Positions 1-8,600 of a stretch of DNA of 43,496 nt are shown in pieces. Below the pieces are notes generated by a model. The model saw nothing but the letters and a program-made list of their open reading frames with translations. It had not been told where the DNA came from and did not search any database. The position numbers and the translations under genes were made by a program. Location: the NCBI GenBank assembly GCA_900315955.1, contig ONBC01000009.1:1-43496 (forward strand). The letters are read 5' to 3'. Within the stretch, counting starts at the first letter, position 1, and every line of letters begins with the position of its first letter. The stretch is from an uncultured Prevotella sp. (GTDB taxonomy: Bacteria; Bacteroidota; Bacteroidia; Bacteroidales; Bacteroidaceae).

Positions 1-1
1 T

Positions 2-529
2 GTACGGCTGCAATATTATCATTATCTCCTTGACGAATACAATACTATAGCGCCCGTGAAGACTTCAGAGTTGAGTCTTCGCTATGGTCGTGCCGCTCTC
101 CATGGCGACTGGCGACCGCTCATCGAGTTTATCTGCAAGGCTTACCACGACACCACGGCGGTACGTCAGCTCATCGAGGGAGAGCGTAACCTGCAGGGCT
201 TCATGAACGCTTACCTGACGTTGACCAACTATTATCAAGTGGCTCCGGAGATGGAGTTCTCGCATGGCTATTGCGACTTCTTCCTCCTGCCCAACTATCT
301 CACCTATCCGATGGTGGCGCACAGCTATATTCTTGAGCTGAAATATCTCAAGACCGATGCTACCGAGGCAGAAGCCGCGAAACAATGGGATGAAGCTGTT
401 GAGCAGATAAAAGGTTATGCTGCCGACAAGAAGCTGCGGAGCATGCTCCACGGCACACAGCTTCACGCCATCGTGATACAGATCAGAGGCTACGACCTTG
501 TGAGGTTTGACGAAGTGTCGACGGTATAA
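2..529 (+). CDS. C-terminal part of an AAA-ATPase-like / PD-(D/E)XK nuclease protein (5' end outside window)
   Basis: The reading frame is open from base 2, so the gene starts before the window and only about the last 175 residues are present. The visible part carries the nuclease-like fold seen at the C-terminus of the DUF1703-type proteins: an acidic strand (CDFFLLP) followed by the ILELKYLK strand that supplies the E-x-K of a PD-(D/E)XK site, then a helix (QWDEAVEQIKGYA) and a final strand (LHAIVIQIRGYDL). The full-length gene at 1931-3472 has the same domain order, so a missing N-terminal ATPase domain is expected. A GTG at 56 is not a credible start because the upstream frame continues. 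The family is greatly expanded in Prevotella and its cellular role is not established. Domain assignment is fairly sure; function is not. Confidence 0.8.
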   Translation, partial: VRLQYYHYLLDEYNTIAPVKTSELSLRYGRAALHGDWRPLIEFICKAYHDTTAVRQLIEGERNLQGFMNAYLTLTNYYQVAPEMEFSHGYCDFFLLPNYLTYPMVAHSYILELKYLKTDATEAEAAKQWDEAVEQIKGYAADKKLRSMLHGTQLHAIVIQIRGYDLVRFDEVSTV

Positions 530-595
530 GAGTGGGGAACTGAATAGTTGCAAAAATCTTGTGTCTTAGTGCAGCCTTTTCTAAAAGTTATTTAG

Positions 596-603
596 TAACT
601 TTG
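596..603 (+). promoter_or_regulatory. Bacteroidota -7 promoter box for the ATPase gene
   Basis: TAACTTTG matches the TAnnTTTG -7 consensus of Bacteroidota sigma factors. It lies about 50 bases before the ATG starts at 649/652. No clean TTTG -33 element is visible, only a T-rich stretch near 577-580. Confidence 0.5.
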
Positions 604-651
604 CAAGCACAATGATTATTGCGTACTTTGCGTAACGGGAAAAGCGTAATG

Positions 652-1782
652 ATGGAAAAGGTAAAACTTAACAATCCGTTCGTTGTTTATGGATACAAGG
701 GTCCGGAGTATTTTTGTGACCGGGAGGCAGAGACCGAGAAACTGATGTCTACGCTTCACGGGGAGCGGAATGTGACGCTTATTGCCCCCCGTCGTATGGG
801 AAAGACTGGGTTGATCCAGCATGTGTTCAACCACTTCTCAGCTTCAGATGAGGCTATAAGATGCTTTTATGTAGACATCTTTGCTACGAAGAATTTAGAA
901 CAGTTTGTACAGTTGCTTGCCAACACAATTATCGGCAAGCTTGACACCGTCTCTCAGGCTGCCTTGCGAAATATCCAGGCTTTCTTCAGCAGTTTCCGTC
1001 CTACGATGGCCTTGGATGAGCTGACAGGCATTCCTACATTCTCTTTGGATATTCAGCCGTCGGAGCGCGAGTCGAGTTTGAAGCGCATCTTCGAATATAT
1101 GAAAGCATCGGGTAAGCGGTGTTATGTAGCTATTGACGAGTTTCAGCAGATATTGTCTTATCCTGAAAAAGGTACAGAGGCCTTGATCCGCTCTTACATC
1201 CAGTTTCTGCCGAATGTATATTTCATTTTTTCCGGGAGTCAGCAACACATGATGGAGGAGATGTTCCTGTCCGCCAACCGGCCTTTCTTCCAAAGTTCCA
1301 TGGTTCTGTCGCTGCAGCCTATTGATGAGGCGAAGTATCTTAGCTTTGCGGATGCGATGTTGCGGCGCGACGGGCGTACGATCGATTCAGATACGTTCCA
1401 TTATATATATGATGTGTCGGAGGGTATCACCTGGTATATTCAGTCGATTCTCCATGGTATCTATGATCATCATCAATTAGCAATAAACAAGCAGCTTGTA
1501 GATGATGTTATTCAGGAGATTATCGGTGAGCAGACAGACACTTATCAGAACTATTTGGCTTGGTTGACAGAGAACCAGCAAAATCTTCTTCGTGCCATTG
1601 CTTCAGAGCATCTTGTTGGGGCACCATTGAGCCAGGATTTTATTCGTGCTCATCGCCTTCCTGCGCCAAGTAGTGTGAAGACGGCTTTGAATGCGCTTGT
1701 GGACAAGCAGCTTGTCACGCGCACGCCGAAAGGCTGTTGTGTCAGTGATATCTTCTTTGCTCTGTGGCTCAGGCGCCTGTAA
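652..1782 (+). CDS. AAA/P-loop ATPase of the archaeal-ATPase type (hypothetical)
   Basis: A 376-residue soluble P-loop ATPase. The Walker A motif is APRRMGKT (residues 45-52) and the Walker B is CYVAIDEF (157-164), in the arrangement typical of the archaeal-type ATPase family (PF01637-like). The C-terminal third resembles a winged-helix region (LLRAIASEHL...VKTALNALVDKQLVTRTPKG). There is no nuclease domain, unlike both neighbours. A TTG at 619 would add 11 residues, but ATG at 652 (or 649) gives the expected N-terminus, in which a short NPFVVYG segment precedes the ATPase core. It has its own -7 box and is separated by 120 bases from the preceding gene. Function is unknown; related proteins sit in variable regions of Bacteroidota genomes. 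Confidence 0.75.
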   Translation: MEKVKLNNPFVVYGYKGPEYFCDREAETEKLMSTLHGERNVTLIAPRRMGKTGLIQHVFNHFSASDEAIRCFYVDIFATKNLEQFVQLLANTIIGKLDTVSQAALRNIQAFFSSFRPTMALDELTGIPTFSLDIQPSERESSLKRIFEYMKASGKRCYVAIDEFQQILSYPEKGTEALIRSYIQFLPNVYFIFSGSQQHMMEEMFLSANRPFFQSSMVLSLQPIDEAKYLSFADAMLRRDGRTIDSDTFHYIYDVSEGITWYIQSILHGIYDHHQLAINKQLVDDVIQEIIGEQTDTYQNYLAWLTENQQNLLRAIASEHLVGAPLSQDFIRAHRLPAPSSVKTALNALVDKQLVTRTPKGCCVSDIFFALWLRRL

Positions 1783-1820
1783 AACTTGGTTTCTTTTGTC
1801 ATCTTTTCTTTCCGGATCTC

Positions 1821-1850
1821 TTTGTTTCTCAAAAAAAATACGTAAGTTTG
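1821..1850 (+). promoter_or_regulatory. Bacteroidota -33/-7 promoter
   Basis: TTTG at 1821-1824 and TAAGTTTG at 1843-1850 with an 18-base spacer form a near-consensus TTTG-N(19-21)-TAnnTTTG promoter. It is about 80 bases upstream of the AAA-ATPase/nuclease gene at 1931. Confidence 0.7.
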
Positions 1851-1930
1851 CAACAGATATGGTGTTATGTCTCACTAAAGGACAAAGCAGACAACAGCGT
1901 TCCCGCAACGCTTCATAAAAGCAGACAGAT

Positions 1931-3472
1931 ATGAAATATCCAATAGGTGTACAAAATTTTGAAAGCCTCCGTGACGACGGCTATGTGTATGTAGACAAGA
2001 CAGCACTTATTTACAAACTTGTCAATGAGGGACGTTATTATTTCCTCAGCCGTCCCCGTCGTTTCGGCAAGAGCCTTCTGATCTCTACCTTGGAGGCTTA
2101 TCTCTCGGGTAAGAAAGATCTGTTCCAGGGGCTGGCCTTGGAGCGGCTGGAGAAGGAGTGGACGGAGTATCCGGTTCTTCACATGGACTTGAATAGTCGG
2201 AACTATGTGAACGAAGAGGCATTGTTGGAAGAACTTCGTAAGCATCTTGAGTTGTGGGAAGACGAATATGGCCGTGACTATCGTGATAGAGCTATTGAGG
2301 AACGCTTCTATCATATCGTAAGATTAGCCTATGAGAAGACGGGTAAGCGTTGTGTCATACTTGTGGATGAATATGACAAGCCTTTGCTTCAGACACTCAA
2401 CAACGAACCTTTGCAAGATGCTTATCGTGCCACACTCAAGGCTTTTTATTCGGTGCTTAAGACCCAGGATCAATATATCAAGTTTGCCTTGCTAACGGGT
2501 GTGACGAAGTTTGGCAAGGTCAGCGTGTTCTCTGATCTCAACAATCTAATCGACCTGTCCATGGACGAGCGTTATCAGACCCTTTGCGGTATCACCAAGG
2601 AGGAGCTCCTTCGTTACTTTGCGGATTCTGTCCGAGAGCTTGCCGCGAACAACCATCTCAGCTATGCGGAGGCCTTGGCCCGTCTTGAACGCGATTATGA
2701 CGGCTACCACTTCGTAGCACATGGCGAGGGCGTGTACAACCCGTTCAGCCTGCTCAACACGCTCAGCCGGCTGAGGTTCGGCCGTTACTGGTTTGAGACC
2801 GGCACGCCGTCGTACCTTGTGGAGGTAATGAAGCAGGACAATTATCCGCTGCCTGACCTTACGCAGGAGCAGGTGACGGGCGACTTCCTCAACAGTATCG
2901 ACTCGATGTCGACGAATCCCATCCCTCTCATCTACCAGAGCGGCTATCTGACGATTAAGGACTATGACCCTGAGTTTGGATTCTATACTTTGGGGTTTCC
3001 AAATAAGGAAGTGGAGGAGGGCTTTGCTGACTATCTTCTGCCTTTCTATACGAGCATCCGTCAGGGTGAGTCGGCATTCTATATCGGGAGTTTTATAAAA
3101 GACCTTCGGGCAGGTCGTGTGGACGATTTCATGCGCCGCATGTCGACCATGTTGGCCGATACCGACTATAAGATTGTTGGCGACAGCGAACTTTACTTTC
3201 AGAACGCTTTCTATCTGGTCAGCCGCATGCTTGGCTTCTATACTGAGGTGGAGCGGGAAACGAGCGACGGACGGATGGACATGACCGTCAAGACGAACGA
3301 CTATATTTATATCTTTGAGTTCAAGCTCGACGGCAGTGCGGACGAGGCCCTGAGCCAGATTGACGAGAAAGGTTACGCGAAGCCTTTCGCACTCGACAAG
3401 CGGAAGCTCATCAAGGTAGGTATTAATTTCTCGCTGAAGAAACGGTGCATAGAGGAGTGGAAGTATGAGTAA
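1931..3472 (+). CDS. AAA-ATPase-like protein with C-terminal PD-(D/E)XK nuclease domain
   Basis: A complete 513-residue member of the AAA-ATPase-like (PF09820) plus PD-(D/E)XK (PF08011/DUF1703) family. The N-terminus has the family hallmark YPIGVQNFESLR and YVDKT. Walker A is SRPRRFGKSLL (K47, S48) and Walker B is VILVDEYDKPL (D146, E147). The C-terminal nuclease core shows D450 in RMDM and E463-F-K465 in IFEFK, so the putative catalytic residues are intact. The last codons overlap the next gene by 8 bases (ATG at 3465), suggesting coupled translation. The family is abundant and multicopy in Prevotella and Bacteroides. A role in mobile-element or defence biology has been suspected, but nothing here proves it. 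Confidence 0.88.
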   Translation: MKYPIGVQNFESLRDDGYVYVDKTALIYKLVNEGRYYFLSRPRRFGKSLLISTLEAYLSGKKDLFQGLALERLEKEWTEYPVLHMDLNSRNYVNEEALLEELRKHLELWEDEYGRDYRDRAIEERFYHIVRLAYEKTGKRCVILVDEYDKPLLQTLNNEPLQDAYRATLKAFYSVLKTQDQYIKFALLTGVTKFGKVSVFSDLNNLIDLSMDERYQTLCGITKEELLRYFADSVRELAANNHLSYAEALARLERDYDGYHFVAHGEGVYNPFSLLNTLSRLRFGRYWFETGTPSYLVEVMKQDNYPLPDLTQEQVTGDFLNSIDSMSTNPIPLIYQSGYLTIKDYDPEFGFYTLGFPNKEVEEGFADYLLPFYTSIRQGESAFYIGSFIKDLRAGRVDDFMRRMSTMLADTDYKIVGDSELYFQNAFYLVSRMLGFYTEVERETSDGRMDMTVKTNDYIYIFEFKLDGSADEALSQIDEKGYAKPFALDKRKLIKVGINFSLKKRCIEEWKYE

Positions 3473-4340
3473 GATGTGGCACTGTCATCTCATTGCTATT
3501 CTTGTAGTGCTCACGTGGGGTGTGACCTTTGTCAACTCGAAGGTGCTGCTGAACCATGGCCTGGAGGCGCATGAGATTTTCACGCTGCGGTTTCTCTTGG
3601 CTTATATCTGTATTTGGATATTCTTCCCGCGGCAGCTCTTTGCCAGGTCGTGGAAAGACGAGGGATTGTTGGCCCTGCTCGGTATCACGGGCGGTTCGCT
3701 CTATTTCGTTTCTGAGAACATGGCAGTCAAGATAGGCTATGTCAACAACGTGTCGTTCATCGTGTGCTCCGCCCCTTTGCTTTCCACGTTGATAGCCTTG
3801 GCGGTTTTTAAGGATGTGAAAGCCACGAAACCGCTCATCGGCGGCAGTATCCTCTGTGTGCTGGGTATTGCGCTCGTTATCTTCAATGGTCAGATCATAT
3901 TGAAGTTGAACCCGCTTGGTGATACGCTGGCTTTGGTAGCCTCGCTCTGCTGGGCTGTTTACACATTATTGTTGAAGAAGCTCAGCAATTATGGCAGCGT
4001 CTTTATCACGCGCAAGGTGTTCTTCTACGGGCTGGTGACCGTGCTTCCCTGGTATCTCGTATGGCCGTGGAACTATCCGTTGCGAGGTTTTTTGCAGCCG
4101 GCAGTGCTTGGAAACCTGTTGTTCCTCGGTGTGATAGCGAGCTTCACCTGTTTCGCGCTGTGGAGCTGGGTGAGCAAGAAGGTGGGGGCGTTGGCGGTGA
4201 GCAACTATGTTTATCTTAACCCTGTATCTACTGTCGTGTGCAGTGCTATCGTGCTCGGCGAACGCTTGACGTGGATGGCAGCCGTGGGCAGTGCGATGAT
4301 CTTGGCGGGGTTGTATATTTCTAACAAAAAAAATAAGTAA
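3465..4340 (+). CDS. DMT-superfamily (EamA) permease
   Basis: A 291-residue integral membrane protein with about ten hydrophobic segments arranged as two EamA repeats. The first begins AILVVLTWGVTFVNSKVLL; the second ends in the conserved SNYVYLNPVSTVVCSAIVLGERL segment typical of drug/metabolite transporters of the RhaT/YdcZ/EamA type. It presumably exports or imports a small metabolite across the inner membrane; the substrate cannot be read from sequence. The start overlaps the upstream gene by 8 bases, and the stop is 2 bases before the M6 protease start, so the three genes may be cotranscribed from the promoter at 1821-1850. Family assignment is firm, function generic. Confidence 0.9.
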   Translation: MSKMWHCHLIAILVVLTWGVTFVNSKVLLNHGLEAHEIFTLRFLLAYICIWIFFPRQLFARSWKDEGLLALLGITGGSLYFVSENMAVKIGYVNNVSFIVCSAPLLSTLIALAVFKDVKATKPLIGGSILCVLGIALVIFNGQIILKLNPLGDTLALVASLCWAVYTLLLKKLSNYGSVFITRKVFFYGLVTVLPWYLVWPWNYPLRGFLQPAVLGNLLFLGVIASFTCFALWSWVSKKVGALAVSNYVYLNPVSTVVCSAIVLGERLTWMAAVGSAMILAGLYISNKKNK

Positions 4341-4342
4341 AT

Positions 4343-6523
4343 ATGAGAAAAGTGCTTCTGTTCTGCCTCGTCTTCGTGACTGCTGCCTCTTTCGCCGTTC
4401 CCGCAAAGAAAGGGATCAGGCAGACGATCACCCTGACGGATGGCACTCAGGTGACAGTGGAGCTGCGCGGTGATGAGCACGCCCATTGGTGGCAGTCGGA
4501 TGACGGTCAGCGTTTCTTGTGTGACAGTACCGGTGCATGGAAAACGGTGACCGAAGCAGAGATGGCCGCAAGAGCTAAAAAACGGTCGGCAGCGAAGCAA
4601 CTTAAATCTGCCAAGCGCAGGGCGTTGGCAAAAAGTCGGGGAGAGAAACGTTCAGCGGGTACGGAGACAGCGTTCAAAGGACAGAAGCGTGGACTGATTA
4701 TCCTGGTCAACTTCTCCGATACAAAGTTTGACACTGAAAAATATGGTGCCACTCAGGCGCTTTATGACAGCATTGCCAATTTCTCGGGGTATAACCATCA
4801 TGGCTTCAAGGGAAGTATCAGTGACTTTTTCCAAGCGCAGAGTGGTGGTCAGTTTCTGCTCAACTTCGATGTTGTCGGACCAGTGACTCTCTCCAAGAGC
4901 TATCGCTATTATGGAGGTAACGATGATGAAGGCTATGACGAGCATCCGTTGGAGATGGTTCGTGAGGCTTGTCTTGCCGTTGACAGTGATGTGGACTTCT
5001 CCACATACGATTGGGATGATGATGGTGTAGCGGAAGAAGTGTTTGTGCTCTATGCCGGTCATGGAGAAAATGATACAAACAACGATAATCTCATCTGGCC
5101 GCATATGGACAACCTTTCCAATTATACAGAGGGGACACTGACGTTGGATGGCGTGACCATTGACACTTATGCCTGCACATCTGAACTGCAGTCGGACGGC
5201 TCCTTGGCAGGTATAGGAACCTTCTGTCACGAGTTCTCTCATTGCATGGGCTTCCCCGACATGTATGATACTTCGGCAAATGGGCGCAACTATGGCATGG
5301 GATCCTGGGATTTGATGTGCTCGGGTTCTTACAATGGCGATACCTATATGCCGGCCGGATATTCGGGCTACGAGAAGATGGTGTGCGGATGGACGAAACC
5401 GATAGAGCTCAACGCCGACACAACGATTACGGGGATGAAGCCGCTCGCGGACATGGGGCAAACTTATATCGTATATAACAAAGGCAACAACAACGAATAT
5501 TACATCTTAGAGAACCGCCAGCGCAAAGGCTTTGACGCCGCTTTGCCGGGAAGGGGTATGCTGATAGAGCATATCGATTACAACGAAGATATATGGCATT
5601 GGAATGTCGTAAACTCAACAGATGGTGTATATTATATAGGCAACGACGATACCCCCTATAATAATGACCATCAGCGCATTACAGTCTTTCATTCCGGTAA
5701 TGAGGCTTCAGATGTGGAGACCGCTTATCCTCTTTCAGGCAACAACAGTCTGACTGACACATCGGTACCTGCGGCGGAGGTATGGAACGCTAATTCAGAT
5801 GGAAGTTATCTTATGCATTGCGCGATAGCAGATATCACTCAGCTTAGTGACGGTACTATGTCGTTCAGCTTCGGCAGTGTCGGTTCTAATCCTGTCAGCA
5901 ATGACTCTGTCCTTTTCATGGAGACCTTTGACCAATGCAAGGGGACGGGAGGCAACGATGGGAAGTTTAGTGGTTCCATCGCTAATGGAGGCTTCCTGCC
6001 GGACAATGCTGGCTGGAAGACGGCCATACTGGTAGGCTCTTATATGTATGGTGCTGACAAATGCGCAAAGTTTGGCACCGGCTCCACCGCTAATTCCGGT
6101 GCGGTTTATACTCCTATGTTCACGCTTTCGGGCGATACCGTGACTTTGACGTTCCGGGCGGCAGGTTGGGATGCCTCAAAAGATGGTACCAGCTTGAATG
6201 TCAGTGTAGAAGGTGGTAATGCAGAGATCCTTGATGATGGCGACCTTACGATGAAGAAAGGGCAATGGTCTTCTTATAGGCTTCGAATTGTAGGTACGGG
6301 AAATTGCCGCATCTTGTTCAGTCCGTCAAAACGCTTCTTCTTAGACGATGTCGTGATCAAGAAGATGCATCCTTCGCCTACCACTGCTATCCGCAAGACG
6401 GTTATTGCCTTGCCTTGGAGCAACAAGGCCGTGTATACTATAGATGGCAGATATGCGGGGACAGACCTCAATGCTTTGCCGCATGGACTCTATATAGTAG
6501 GCGGAAAGAAAGTTGTTCGTTGA
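4343..6523 (+). CDS. Secreted M6-family metalloprotease with C-terminal sorting-like domain
   Basis: A 726-residue secreted protease. Residues 1-20 are a signal peptide (RKVLLFCLVFVTAASFAVPA), followed by a basic propeptide-like stretch to about residue 110. The catalytic zinc motif HEFSHCMGFPDMYD starts at His296 (HExxH with E297 and H300) and is followed by the Met-turn-like MGSWDLMCSGSYNG, the M6 (immune inhibitor A-like) signature. Residues from about 525 to 680 look like a jelly-roll/carbohydrate-binding-like module (ETFDQCKG to FLDDVVI). The last ~30 residues (VYTIDGRYAG...LPHGLYIVGGKKVVR) resemble type IX secretion/sorting C-terminal domains common in Prevotella. Export to the cell surface or medium is inferred from that. 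The start ATG follows the permease stop by 2 bases. Confidence 0.88.
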   Translation: MRKVLLFCLVFVTAASFAVPAKKGIRQTITLTDGTQVTVELRGDEHAHWWQSDDGQRFLCDSTGAWKTVTEAEMAARAKKRSAAKQLKSAKRRALAKSRGEKRSAGTETAFKGQKRGLIILVNFSDTKFDTEKYGATQALYDSIANFSGYNHHGFKGSISDFFQAQSGGQFLLNFDVVGPVTLSKSYRYYGGNDDEGYDEHPLEMVREACLAVDSDVDFSTYDWDDDGVAEEVFVLYAGHGENDTNNDNLIWPHMDNLSNYTEGTLTLDGVTIDTYACTSELQSDGSLAGIGTFCHEFSHCMGFPDMYDTSANGRNYGMGSWDLMCSGSYNGDTYMPAGYSGYEKMVCGWTKPIELNADTTITGMKPLADMGQTYIVYNKGNNNEYYILENRQRKGFDAALPGRGMLIEHIDYNEDIWHWNVVNSTDGVYYIGNDDTPYNNDHQRITVFHSGNEASDVETAYPLSGNNSLTDTSVPAAEVWNANSDGSYLMHCAIADITQLSDGTMSFSFGSVGSNPVSNDSVLFMETFDQCKGTGGNDGKFSGSIANGGFLPDNAGWKTAILVGSYMYGADKCAKFGTGSTANSGAVYTPMFTLSGDTVTLTFRAAGWDASKDGTSLNVSVEGGNAEILDDGDLTMKKGQWSSYRLRIVGTGNCRILFSPSKRFFLDDVVIKKMHPSPTTAIRKTVIALPWSNKAVYTIDGRYAGTDLNALPHGLYIVGGKKVVR

Positions 6524-6540
6524 AATAAAATGAATGGTAG

Positions 6541-6573
6541 TTTACAATAACCGCGAAAAAAGCAGTAACTTTG
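6541..6573 (+). promoter_or_regulatory. Promoter of the SGNH hydrolase gene, almost abutting the ATG
   Basis: TAACTTTG at 6566-6573 matches the -7 consensus, and TTTA at 6541-6544 is a plausible -33 element with a 21-base spacer. The first in-frame ATG (6582) is only 8 bases after the box, so the transcript would have almost no 5' leader. Confidence 0.55.
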
Positions 6574-6581
6574 CAGTCGTT

Positions 6582-7841
6582 ATGATGCGTAAGTTGCTGC
6601 TTTTCCTGTTTTTGTGCGTGTCTTTCTCCGTGAGAGGCGCCCATCCTGTCGGCTACGGCACCGTTATTGGTGAGTGGACAGGCACATGGGCAACGGCCAT
6701 GCAAGTCCCGGTAAAGCGCTTTATGCCCTACAACAACCAGATGAGCGACCGCTCCGTGCGACAGATTGTGAAGGTGTCGGCAGGGGGAAGGGTTGTTCGG
6801 TTGCAGCTTAGTAACATCTATTCAGCGGAGCCAGTTGTTCTCCGCAGTGTTTACATTGCGCATTCCATAGATTCTTTTCGCATTGATCCAAAAACTGCAC
6901 GGTATCTGAAGTTCGGAGGCAAGGATAATGTGGTTGTCCCAGCCGGAAAGAGCATCTTTTCCGATGCTGTTGTCTTCGATTTGAGGCCTTTGGAGCAGAT
7001 TGCTGTCACACTCAATTACGAGACCGCTCCGAAGTTGCCTACTGTTCACATGGGCTCCCGTACAACAAGCTATATCTTGAAGGGATCGAGCACGCCTGAG
7101 ACAGACTTCTCCAAGTCATTCCGTTATGAGAAATGGTTTAACATTGCTGCCCTTGAGGTTTTGACCAATAACGTGCGAGGCATAGCTATCATTGGCAACA
7201 GTATCACAGATGGCAAAGGCTCAACCACTGATCATCAGAACCGTTGGCCCGACGAGATGAGCTTCTGGCTCAATGGGCCTTATCGTCAGAAGGAGGAAGC
7301 TGCTGCCAAGGCCGCGAATCGGAAGTCGGTGGCAAAGGAGTGGGGAATACTGAACCTTGGCATCGGCAACAACCGTGTGCTGACCTATAGCGGCTATGGT
7401 GAGGCAGCGAAGAAACGATTTGACCGGGATATCTTGGAGCAGCATGGCATATCCGATGTCGTCATCTTTGAAGGCATCAATGATCTCGGGACAAGTGGCT
7501 ATGGAGTAGCGACGGCTTACAATCTCATTATGGAGTACCGCACGATGATAGAAAAGTGCCACAAGGCGCACAAGAAAGTCTATCTCGCAACGATCACTCC
7601 GATGCGTGGCAGTGGCTATTACAGTGCGAATCACGAGGAAGGCCGCCGTATCGTCAATGCCTGGATAAGGTCACAAAAGGTGGCCGACGGATACATCGAT
7701 TTCGATGCGCTTATGCGGGATCCAAAACAACCCACGGCAATGCGCAAAGGTCTCTGCCTTAGTGACCATCTGCATCCCAATGCGGCAGGTTACAAGGAGA
7801 TGGGACGCTTTGCAGCCGATTATTTCATCAAAACAAGATAG
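6582..7841 (+). CDS. Secreted SGNH/GDSL-type esterase
   Basis: A 419-residue exported hydrolase. The N-terminus MMRKLLLFLFLCVSFSVRGA is a clear signal peptide, which fixes the start at 6582 (or 6585) rather than at an earlier ATG (6534) that lies upstream of the promoter. SGNH blocks are present: block I GNSITDG (nucleophile Ser207), block II LGIGNNR, block III FEGINDLG (Gly-x-Asn-Asp), and block V SDHLHPN (catalytic Asp-x-x-His). A beta-rich N-terminal domain of about 180 residues precedes the catalytic part, as in the two-domain rhamnogalacturonan/xylan esterase-like proteins of gut Bacteroidota. Likely deacetylates a polysaccharide, but the substrate is not determinable. Confidence 0.87.
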   Translation: MMRKLLLFLFLCVSFSVRGAHPVGYGTVIGEWTGTWATAMQVPVKRFMPYNNQMSDRSVRQIVKVSAGGRVVRLQLSNIYSAEPVVLRSVYIAHSIDSFRIDPKTARYLKFGGKDNVVVPAGKSIFSDAVVFDLRPLEQIAVTLNYETAPKLPTVHMGSRTTSYILKGSSTPETDFSKSFRYEKWFNIAALEVLTNNVRGIAIIGNSITDGKGSTTDHQNRWPDEMSFWLNGPYRQKEEAAAKAANRKSVAKEWGILNLGIGNNRVLTYSGYGEAAKKRFDRDILEQHGISDVVIFEGINDLGTSGYGVATAYNLIMEYRTMIEKCHKAHKKVYLATITPMRGSGYYSANHEEGRRIVNAWIRSQKVADGYIDFDALMRDPKQPTAMRKGLCLSDHLHPNAAGYKEMGRFAADYFIKTR

Positions 7842-7882
7842 GACATTTTCTACTTTGCGTGTAGATATTTTGAATATAGCTT

Positions 7883-8548
7883 ATGAATGTACAGATAGAA
7901 CCCACCTGGAAACAGTATCTTGAGCCGGAGTTTGAGGCTTCTTATTTCAAGCAGCTTACCGATGCCGTCAGACAAGAATATAAGCATGGCCCGTGCTATC
8001 CTCCCGGACATCTTATCTTCAATGCTTTCAACCTCACGCCGTTTGACAAGGTGAAGGTCGTTATCATCGGTCAGGATCCTTATCACGAGCCTGGTCAGGC
8101 CATGGGATTGAGTTTCTCCGTGCCTGAAGGTGTGATGATGCCCCCTTCGCTCATCAACATTTTTAAGGAGATTCACGATGACCTTGGCAAGCCTATGCCT
8201 GCCAATGGAGACTTGACACGCTGGGCCAAACAAGGTGTATTGCTGCTTAATGCTACGCTCACGGTTCGAGCCCACATGGCAAACAGTCACCAACAGTTGG
8301 GCTGGAGCTTCTTTACCGATGCGGCCATCAAGGCACTGTCGGCTCATCGGGAACATATCGTCTACATGCTTTGGGGCGGTTATGCACGCAGCAAACGGGG
8401 GTTCATTGATGCTTCAAAGAATCTGATCCTTGAGTCGGTGCATCCCTCGCCACTCTCTGCCAATCGAGGCGGATGGTTCGGACAGCATCAGTTCTCGCGC
8501 TGCAATGAATATTTGAAGGCAAACGGTGAGGAAGAAATAGATTGGTAA
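7883..8548 (+). CDS. ung: Uracil-DNA glycosylase, family 1
   Basis: A 221-residue cytosolic DNA-repair enzyme that removes uracil from DNA to start base-excision repair. It has the family-1 water-activating motif GQDPYHEPGQA with catalytic Asp65, the uracil-binding segment LLLNATLTVRAHMANSH, and the DNA-intercalation loop HPSPLSANRG with His187. Length is normal for the family (about 220-230). The start ATG gives the usual N-terminus. Together with dut and dgt in the same window it belongs to nucleotide-pool and uracil control. A hairpin element follows 6 bases after the stop. Confidence 0.97.
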   Translation: MNVQIEPTWKQYLEPEFEASYFKQLTDAVRQEYKHGPCYPPGHLIFNAFNLTPFDKVKVVIIGQDPYHEPGQAMGLSFSVPEGVMMPPSLINIFKEIHDDLGKPMPANGDLTRWAKQGVLLLNATLTVRAHMANSHQQLGWSFFTDAAIKALSAHREHIVYMLWGGYARSKRGFIDASKNLILESVHPSPLSANRGGWFGQHQFSRCNEYLKANGEEEIDW

Positions 8549-8554
8549 TTATTA

Positions 8555-8578
8555 GGAAGTCCGGACTTCCGGGCTTCC
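8555..8578. repeat. Intergenic hairpin element, copy 1
   Basis: A 10-bp stem (GGAAGTCCGG / CCGGGCTTCC, one G-T wobble) closed by an ACTT tetraloop. Its left part is a perfect 16-bp palindrome (8555-8570). It begins 6 bases after the ung stop and ends 22 bases before the next ATG. The same element occurs at 33625-33648 with nearly identical spacing. Confidence 0.75.
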
Positions 8579-8600
8579 ATCAATATTGTTTGTAAAACCT

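Noticed and set aside
8586-8600. TTG start extending the DUF3109 protein by five residues
   Set aside because: ATG at 8601 is available and gives the family-like N-terminus.
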